DNA of 64,000 bases, taken from positions 186,001-250,000 of the forward strand of contig NZ_MVIM01000005.1 in NCBI RefSeq assembly GCF_002086795.1. Direction: 5' to 3'. This document shows positions 58,189 to 64,000 of the stretch, in pieces. A program made the position numbers and the translations under genes. The notes beneath the pieces were generated by a model. That model did no database searches. It was not told the DNA's origin and was given only the letters and a program-made list of their open reading frames with translations. Within the stretch, counting starts at the first letter, position 1. Every line of letters starts with the position of its first letter. This DNA is from Mycolicibacterium tusciae (GTDB taxonomy: Bacteria; Actinomycetota; Actinomycetes; Mycobacteriales; Mycobacteriaceae).

Positions 58189-59274
58189 CTACTCCTCGCT
58201 CGTCAGGGTGTGTACAGCTTTTTCTGGCCAGGCCAACGTGATTGGACTGCCGTGGTGTAGGTCGGGCGGTAGCCAGGTGCTGGCGGTGAGGACCGTGGCG
58301 GCGAGTTCGACGCCCACCGGCGTGTGCGCGGTGATCCTGGTGGTGGGACCCGCGTAGATCAGCTCGGACACCGTGGCCGCGACCGTGCGCACGCCGGGCA
58401 CCGAGTCGGTGTCGGCCGCGAAGACGCCGATACGCTCGGGCCGTACCACGAACGTTCCGCGACGTCCGACGAGTGCTTCAGCGACGGCGCCGACGAGCAC
58501 GTTCGAAGTGCCGACGAAATCGGCCACGAATCTGTTGACCGGGTTCTCGTAGACCTCGCGCGACGGACCGACCTGCTCGATGCGCCCGTGATTGAACACC
58601 GCGAGCCGATCGCAGAGGCTCAGCGCCTCGTCCTGGTCGTGAGTGACGATGACGAACGTGATGCCGACTTCGCGCTGGATCTCCTTGAGTTCGATCTGCA
58701 TCTGCTCGCGCAGCTTGAGGTCCAGCGCCCCGAGCGGCTCGTCGAGCAGCAGTACCCGTGGCCGTCCGACCAGTGCGCGTGCGAGCGCGACGCGCTGACG
58801 CTGCCCGCCCGACAACTGCTGCGGGCGTCGGGACGCATGCTCCGTGAGCCGGACCAAGTCGAGTTCGTCGCTAGTACGACGTCTGCGCTCGGCCTTGGGG
58901 ACCCCGCGCACCTTCAGGCCGTACTCGACGTTCTGCGCGACGGTCATGTGCGGGAACAGTGCGTACTCCTGGAACACGGTGTTGACGTCGCGGTGTCGCG
59001 CGCCAACGGCGGTGACGTCGGTGCCGCCAAGCCTGATCGTCCCGGCGGTGGGCTGCTCGAATCCCGCGATCATGCGCAGGACGGTTGTCTTTCCGGATCC
59101 GGACGGGCCGAGGATCGCGAACAGTTCGCCGTCCGCGACTGCGAGGTCGGCGCTCTCGACGGCCACGACGCCGCCGCCGAACTCCTTTCGGACGCCGATC
59201 AGCTCTACCTGCGGGTCTCGCACGCCACCGGGGACATTCACAGCAGATCCAGCGCTGATCGTGTCCGAGGGCAT
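58189..59274 (-). CDS. potA: ABC transporter ATPase, PotA-like
   Basis: An ATPase of 361 residues with the ABC core: Walker A GPSGSGKT near residue 56, Q-loop FQEY, signature LSGGQRQRVALARAL near residue 150, Walker B VLLLDEPLGALD near residue 173 and H-loop THDQDEAL. The C-terminal TOBE-like regulatory domain is present from about residue 255. The first gene of the operon. I take ATG 59274; a TTG at 59280 is less likely. It powers the importer encoded by the three downstream genes. Confidence 0.92.
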   Translation of the reverse strand: MPSDTISAGSAVNVPGGVRDPQVELIGVRKEFGGGVVAVESADLAVADGELFAILGPSGSGKTTVLRMIAGFEQPTAGTIRLGGTDVTAVGARHRDVNTVFQEYALFPHMTVAQNVEYGLKVRGVPKAERRRRTSDELDLVRLTEHASRRPQQLSGGQRQRVALARALVGRPRVLLLDEPLGALDLKLREQMQIELKEIQREVGITFVIVTHDQDEALSLCDRLAVFNHGRIEQVGPSREVYENPVNRFVADFVGTSNVLVGAVAEALVGRRGTFVVRPERIGVFAADTDSVPGVRTVAATVSELIYAGPTTRITAHTPVGVELAATVLTASTWLPPDLHHGSPITLAWPEKAVHTLTSEE

Positions 59275-59433
59275 GGTCAATCGTAGGAATCGGAATGGTC
59301 GCGCCGCAGTTCATCGCGGATTTCACACCTGCTCGTGTTCGCTCGGCTACCTCGCCGTGACAGTAAATCTTGATGCAGGTGTGACCAGTGGCGCTGTCGT
59401 GAAAAGTGATGTTGCTGTCGTACTCTGTGGCAC

Positions 59434-60168
59434 GTGTCAATTTCCCGGCGCGACGTGCTGAAAGGTGCCGCCGCGTTGCCCGCCGCGCTTGCCGTCGGCG
59501 CCGGCCTGCAAACGCTGGTGTCCGCGGCTGCTCCCGTCACGGCTTCGGCGGCGCCGTTGGGCGTCCTGCTCGACTATGCAGCAGGGGTGATCAGCGCCAG
59601 AGACATCCGGGCGTCGGGCGCGTTGGGCGCCATTCGGTACGTCTCCGACCGCAGGCCGGGGGGTGCCTGGATGCTGGGTAAGCCGATCCAGATCGCCGAG
59701 GCGCGTGACCTCTATCAAAATGGTCTGAAGATCGTGTCCTGCTACCAGTACGGCAAGCAGGACACCGCCGACTGGCTCGGCGGACAGAACGCCGGTGTCG
59801 CGCACGCCAAGCGGGGATGGGAGTTGCACGTCGCCGCCGGTGGTTCCTACGGAGCGCCGATCTACACGTCGATCGACGACGATCCGTCGTACGAGCAGTA
59901 CAAGCAGCAGGTCGCGCCGTATCTGCGGGGCTGGGAGGCGGTGCTGGGGCATCAGCGCACCGGCGTCTACGCCAACTCCAAGACCATCGAGTGGGCCGCC
60001 CAGGATGGGCTGGGCGCGTGGTACTGGCAGCACAACTGGGGGTCGCCCGGCAAGATCGCCCATCCGGCGGCCCATCTGCACCAGGTGGAGATCGACAAGC
60101 GCTCCGTCGGAGGCGTTGGGGTCGACATCAACCACATACTCAAGCCGCAATACGGACAGTGGGATTAG
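59434..60168 (+). CDS. Tat-exported DUF1906 protein (Rv2525c-like)
   Basis: A protein of 244 residues, starting at GTG 59434, with a twin-arginine signal (SRRDVLKGAAALPAALAVG). The mature part is a DUF1906 glycoside-hydrolase-like TIM barrel: GVLLDYAAGVISARDIRASGALGAIRYVSDRRPG near residue 45, and YTSIDDDPSYEQY near residue 147 with acidic residues in the active-site position. It is the counterpart of M. tuberculosis Rv2525c, which is encoded next to fas. A role in the cell wall is likely but the substrate is unknown. Confidence 0.88.
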   Translation: MSISRRDVLKGAAALPAALAVGAGLQTLVSAAAPVTASAAPLGVLLDYAAGVISARDIRASGALGAIRYVSDRRPGGAWMLGKPIQIAEARDLYQNGLKIVSCYQYGKQDTADWLGGQNAGVAHAKRGWELHVAAGGSYGAPIYTSIDDDPSYEQYKQQVAPYLRGWEAVLGHQRTGVYANSKTIEWAAQDGLGAWYWQHNWGSPGKIAHPAAHLHQVEIDKRSVGGVGVDINHILKPQYGQWD

Positions 60169-60661
60169 AAACCTTACCGGTCAGTAAGTAGAGTCAGCAA
60201 ACTGTCTGTGATGGCCGGGCTCGCTGACAAGACAAATCATGTCCAGTTGTCGACTCTGCGCGCCGCAATGCCGCAGGTGGACGCCGCCAAAAAATTTAGA
60301 TAACGATTCGATAACAATACCGCCTTGATCAGCGCTGTTGCACCTACTCGACCGTAACCACCTGCCAACAGGACGTTTGTCCCGGATAGCTGAGGCCGGT
60401 TCGAAGGCGCGCGTTATCTCGCAGACGGTTACCCGTGCGTAGAACTCGCTAGTAACCATTTCGGGCGCGAAAATGGTGTCGTCTCTTATGACACTCTTAG
60501 TACGGCTGGGATGTCCGCTGGACCGGATGAACAAGTCGGGATTCGACGCCGAATCGCATGGTCCCCGCAGGGGAGCGCGGGCCAGTCAGCTTCTAGCGAC
60601 GCCACAGCCACCACAGACGACGAGCGATAAGCGCAGATAGCACCGAGGGAGAATTCAAGAC
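60169..60661. other. Long upstream region of fas
   Basis: 493 bp between the DUF1906 gene and the fas start. It contains CTTAC-CGGTCA-GTAAG (60173-60188), a TetR-like operator shape. Two tandem 11-base direct repeats, GATAACGATTC and GATAACAATAC, lie at 60299-60320. A small minus-strand open frame (60181-60534) has no ribosome binding site or recognisable motif, so I do not treat it as a gene. The region is probably the regulated fas promoter. Confidence 0.65.
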
Positions 60662-63600
60662 GTGACGATCAACGAGCAGCACCGGGTGCCCGCAGAGTCA
60701 ACCACCGAGCGCCCGGGAGCCCGCCCCTCCGCGCATGCGCTCGTCGATCGGTTGAACGCCGGTGAGCCCTACGCCGTCGCGTTCGGTGGGCAGGGCGCCG
60801 CGTGGCTGGAGAACCTCGAAGAACTGGTCAGCTCGGCTGGCATCGAGTCCGAGCTCAGTGAAGTGGTGGGCGAGGCCGAGCTGCTGCTGCAGCCCGTCGC
60901 TCGCGAGCTGGTGGTCGTGCGACCGATCGGCTTCGAGCCGATGCAGTGGGTGCGGGCCCTGGCCGCCGAGGAGTCGCTGCCCGCCACCAAACAACTTGTC
61001 ACCGCGGCGATCTCGGGCCCCGGCATCCTGCTTGCCCAAATGGCCGCCATCCGCGCGCTCACCAGGCAGGGCCTGGATCTGTACAACACCCCGCCGGTCG
61101 CCATGGCGGGCCACTCGCAGGGCATCATGGCCTGCGAATCGCTGCGGGCCAAAGGCACCAAGGACGCCGAGCTCCTGGCGCTGCTGCAACTGATCGGCGC
61201 CGCCGGTTCCTTGATGTCCCGACGACGGGGCATGGTCGGTCGCGGCAACAAGACGCCGATGGTGTCGGTGACCAACGTCGACCCGGAACGCATGCGCGAG
61301 CTGCTCGAGGAATTCAGTACGGATGTCCGCACCGTGCTTCCGCCGGTGCTGTCGATTCGCAACGGCAGGCGCTCCGTGGTCATCACCGGGACGCCGGAGC
61401 AACTGGGCCGATTCGAGCTCTACTGCAGCAAGATCACCGAACGGGAAGAGGCCGAGCGCAAGAACAAGCTCCGCGGCGGAGCGGTGTTCGCACCCGAATT
61501 CCACGGAGTGCAGGTCGAGGTCGGTTTCCATACCCCGCGGCTGGCCGACGGCGTCGCGGTCGTCGAGGGCTGGGCCGAGAGGTGCGGCATCGACGCCGCG
61601 ATGGCGCATGAGATGACCGAGGCGATCTTCGTCCGTCCCATCGACTGGGTGGCCGAGATCGAGCGGCTGCACGAGTCGGGTGCCAACTGGATCGTCGACC
61701 TGGGCCCGGCCGATACCGTGACTCGCCTGACCGCCCCCGTCATCCGGGGTCTGGGCGTCGGAATCGTTCCCGCTGCCACCCGCGCCGGTCAGCGCAACCT
61801 GTTCACCGTCGGCGCCGAGCCCGAGGTGCTGCCCCCGTGGTCCAGCTTCGCGCCGACCACGGTCAAACTGCCCGACGGCTCCGTGAAGCTGTCCACCAAG
61901 TTCACCCGCCTGACCGGACGCTCGCCGATCCTGCTGGCGGGTATGACGCCCACGACCGTCGACGCCAAGATCGTCGCCGCGGCCGCCAACGCCGGCCACT
62001 GGGCCGAGCTGGCCGGTGGCGGTCAGGTCACCGAGGAGATCTTCTCCGACCGCATCGCCGAGCTCACCAACCTGCTCGAGCCGGGCCGCGCCGTGCAGTT
62101 CAACACGCTGTTCCTGGATCCCTACCTGTGGAAGCTTCAGGTCGGCGGCAAGCGGTTGGTGCAGAGGGCCCGTCAGTCCGGTGCTCCCATCGACGGCGTT
62201 GTGGTCAGCGCGGGCATTCCCGATCTCGAGGAAGCGGTCGAGCTGATCGACGAGCTGAACACCGTGGGCCTCAGCCACGTCGTGTTCAAGCCGGGCACGG
62301 TCGGCCAGATCAAGTCCGTCATCAACATCGCCGCCGAGGTCCCCGGTAAAGACGTCATCGTCCACATCGAGGGCGGACGCGCAGGTGGTCATCACTCGTG
62401 GGAGGACCTCGACGACCTGCTGCTGGCGACCTACGCGGATCTGCGCAAGCTGTCCAACATCACCATCTGCGTCGGCGGCGGCATCGGCACGCCCGAACGG
62501 GCGGCCGAGTACCTGTCGGGCGCATGGGCCAAGGCCTACGGCTTCCCCGAAATGCCGGTCGACGGAATTCTCGTCGGCACCGCGGCCATGGCGACCCTGG
62601 AGGCCACCACCTCGCCGGCCGTCAAGCAGATGCTGGTCGAGACGACCGGCACCGATCACTGGATCAGTGCCGGAAAAGCCAACGGCGGCATGGCTTCCAG
62701 CCGTAGCCAGCTGGGCGCGGACATTCACGAGATCGACAACGCCGCCTCTCGATGTGGCAGGTTGCTCGACGAGGTCGCCGGCGACGCGGATGCCGTGGCG
62801 GCCCGTCGTGACGAGCTGATCGCGGCGATGGCCAACACGGCCAAGCCCTACTTCGGCGACGTGAGCGGCATGACCTACCTGCAGTGGCTGAACCGTTACG
62901 TCGAGCTGGCGATCGGCGACGGCGACAGCACCGCCGACACCGCAACGCCGGGCAGCCCGTGGATCGCCGACACATGGCGGGACCGGTTCGCCGACATGCT
63001 CAAACGAGCCGAGGCGCGACTTCATCCGCAGGACTCCGGCCCGATCGAGACGCTCTTCGCGGACACTGCCGAAGGCCAAGCGCTGCTTGAGGATCCGCAG
63101 ACCGCGATCGATCAGCTGCTGCAGCGCTACCCGGATGCCGGGACCCTGAAGCTGCACCCCGCCGACGTGCCGTTCTTCATCACGCTGTGCAAGACGCCGG
63201 GCAAGCCCGTCAACTTCGTGCCGGTCATCGACAAGGACGTACGCCGCTGGTGGCGCAGCGACTCGTTGTGGCAGGCCCACGACGCGCGCTACACCGCCGA
63301 CGAGGTGTGCATCATCCCCGGCACACAGGCGGTCGCCGGGATCACGCGGGTCGACGAGCCGGTCGGCGAACTGCTGGACCGCTTCGAGCAGGCGTCGATC
63401 GACGCGCTGGTCGCCTCGGGCGCCGAGCCGACACCGGTGGTGTCTCGCCGCCAGGCCCGCGAGGACGTCACCGGTGCCCTCGCTGTCGTACTCGATTCGC
63501 CCGACGTGCTGTGGGCAGGCCGTACCGCCATCAATCCGGTGCACCGCATCGGCGCACCGGATGAGTGGCAGGCCAACGAAAATCGCAGTGCCACACACCC

Positions 63601-64000
63601 GTCCACCGGCGCACGGCTCGAACTGAACGCCGACGGCGTGGTCACCCTGAGTGTCCCGCTGAGCGACATCTGGATCGACATCCGCTTCACTCTCCCGTCC
63701 TGCACCGTCAACGGCGGCATGCCGGTCGTGACCGTCGAGGACGCCTCGAAGGCGATGCGTTCGGTCCTCGCGATCGCCGCGGGTGTCGACGGCCCCGACG
63801 CGCTGCCACCGGTGCACGACAACACCGCGTCGGTCACCGTCGAATGGGATCCGGAGGAGGTCGCCGACCACACCGGCGTCACCGCGACCTTCGGGGCGCC
63901 GTTGGCGCCCGGTCTCACGCTGGTGCCGGACGCACTTGTAGGCCATTGCTGGCCCGCAGTTTTCGCGGCCATCGGTGCCGCCGTCACCGACGACGGGATC
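60662..64000 (+). CDS. fas: Type I fatty acid synthase, N-terminal 1113 codons (partial)
   Basis: The window ends inside this gene. It starts at GTG 60662 (VTINEQHRVPAEST). The acyltransferase domain is seen as AVAFGGQGAAWLENL near residue 40 and the serine elbow MAGHSQGIMACES near residue 147. The FMN enoyl-reductase domain appears as GRSPILLAGMTPTTVD near residue 420 and EGGRAGGHHSWEDLDD near residue 570. A dehydratase-like region follows. FAS-I makes long and very long acyl-CoAs for membrane lipids and mycolic acids. The Rv2525c-like gene upstream is the order seen in M. tuberculosis. Confidence 0.95.
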   Translation, partial: MTINEQHRVPAESTTERPGARPSAHALVDRLNAGEPYAVAFGGQGAAWLENLEELVSSAGIESELSEVVGEAELLLQPVARELVVVRPIGFEPMQWVRALAAEESLPATKQLVTAAISGPGILLAQMAAIRALTRQGLDLYNTPPVAMAGHSQGIMACESLRAKGTKDAELLALLQLIGAAGSLMSRRRGMVGRGNKTPMVSVTNVDPERMRELLEEFSTDVRTVLPPVLSIRNGRRSVVITGTPEQLGRFELYCSKITEREEAERKNKLRGGAVFAPEFHGVQVEVGFHTPRLADGVAVVEGWAERCGIDAAMAHEMTEAIFVRPIDWVAEIERLHESGANWIVDLGPADTVTRLTAPVIRGLGVGIVPAATRAGQRNLFTVGAEPEVLPPWSSFAPTTVKLPDGSVKLSTKFTRLTGRSPILLAGMTPTTVDAKIVAAAANAGHWAELAGGGQVTEEIFSDRIAELTNLLEPGRAVQFNTLFLDPYLWKLQVGGKRLVQRARQSGAPIDGVVVSAGIPDLEEAVELIDELNTVGLSHVVFKPGTVGQIKSVINIAAEVPGKDVIVHIEGGRAGGHHSWEDLDDLLLATYADLRKLSNITICVGGGIGTPERAAEYLSGAWAKAYGFPEMPVDGILVGTAAMATLEATTSPAVKQMLVETTGTDHWISAGKANGGMASSRSQLGADIHEIDNAASRCGRLLDEVAGDADAVAARRDELIAAMANTAKPYFGDVSGMTYLQWLNRYVELAIGDGDSTADTATPGSPWIADTWRDRFADMLKRAEARLHPQDSGPIETLFADTAEGQALLEDPQTAIDQLLQRYPDAGTLKLHPADVPFFITLCKTPGKPVNFVPVIDKDVRRWWRSDSLWQAHDARYTADEVCIIPGTQAVAGITRVDEPVGELLDRFEQASIDALVASGAEPTPVVSRRQAREDVTGALAVVLDSPDVLWAGRTAINPVHRIGAPDEWQANENRSATHPSTGARLELNADGVVTLSVPLSDIWIDIRFTLPSCTVNGGMPVVTVEDASKAMRSVLAIAAGVDGPDALPPVHDNTASVTVEWDPEEVADHTGVTATFGAPLAPGLTLVPDALVGHCWPAVFAAIGAAVTDDGI

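Noticed and set aside
60181..60534. A 117-codon minus-strand open frame in the fas leader
   Set aside because: No homology by eye and no ribosome binding site; the region is better explained as regulatory DNA.
60698..63946. A 1082-codon open frame on the minus strand opposite fas
   Set aside because: It is the antisense shadow of fas in high-GC DNA; its translation is arginine/glycine/histidine-rich with no motif, while the opposite strand encodes clear FAS-I domains.

Overview
The window looks like chromosomal DNA of a mycobacterium, most probably a fast-growing environmental Mycolicibacterium-type species. The evidence is high G+C throughout, a complete YrbE/Mce import operon, several FadD, FadE, enoyl-CoA hydratase and lipid-transfer thiolase genes, P450s with mycobacterial-type 3Fe-4S ferredoxins, F420-type oxidoreductases, a mycofactocin-type dehydrogenase, and a type I fatty acid synthase preceded by a Tat-secreted DUF1906 protein (the Rv2525c-fas order of M. 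tuberculosis). No rRNA, tRNA, CRISPR array, insertion sequence or prophage gene was seen.

From 1 to about 49 kb the window holds one large accessory catabolic region. The left minus-strand block (1-9.2 kb) encodes two amidohydrolases, a small Rieske protein, two alpha/beta hydrolases, a NuoF-like flavoprotein with a 3Fe-4S ferredoxin, a protein fusing a DUF35 OB-fold to a thiolase, and two beta-hydroxyacid dehydrogenases. The plus-strand block (9.5-18.8 kb) encodes a paired acyl-CoA dehydrogenase, an enoyl-CoA hydratase, another acyl-CoA dehydrogenase, an SDR, an F420-type luciferase-like oxidoreductase, a sulfotransferase-like protein, a TIM-barrel protein and a DUF1214-like protein. At 18.8-22.6 kb, on the minus strand, are a secreted protein, a P450, its ferredoxin and two SDRs. 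An aldehyde dehydrogenase and a class III CoA-transferase (22.8-25.5 kb) precede the eight-gene YrbE-Mce operon (25.8-35.4 kb). Then come small secreted proteins, a P450, a TetR regulator, a lipid-transfer thiolase with its stand-alone DUF35 partner, two acyl-CoA ligases, a third amidohydrolase and two Mce-associated membrane proteins (35.4-49.0 kb).

The most interesting signal is a recurring dyad, GAGAAY-N3-RTTCTC. It occurs in intergenic DNA upstream of many of these units: 9322 and 9446, 22612, 36006, 44689 and 47469. A rearranged form, RTTCTC-N7-GAGAAY, occurs at 40649 and 43039. It would tie the amidohydrolase/Rieske block, the FadE block, the P450/SDR block, the ALDH/CoA-transferase genes, the ligases and the Mce-associated proteins into one regulon. 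A reasonable inference is import by Mce, CoA activation, beta-oxidation-like shortening, retro-aldol cleavage by DUF35/thiolase pairs, and oxygenation or ring processing by P450, Rieske and amidohydrolase enzymes, acting on an alicyclic or steroid-like lipid. The substrate cannot be read from the sequence.

From about 49 kb the genes look more general. There is a degenerate IspD-like protein beside an intact IspD-like cytidylyltransferase, a PPOX/F420 family protein, a SARP-like regulator coupled to a 38-residue membrane peptide, LtrA, an MFS transporter, a MerR regulator, a PotABCD-type ABC importer, the DUF1906 protein and the first 1113 codons of fas, which runs off the right edge.
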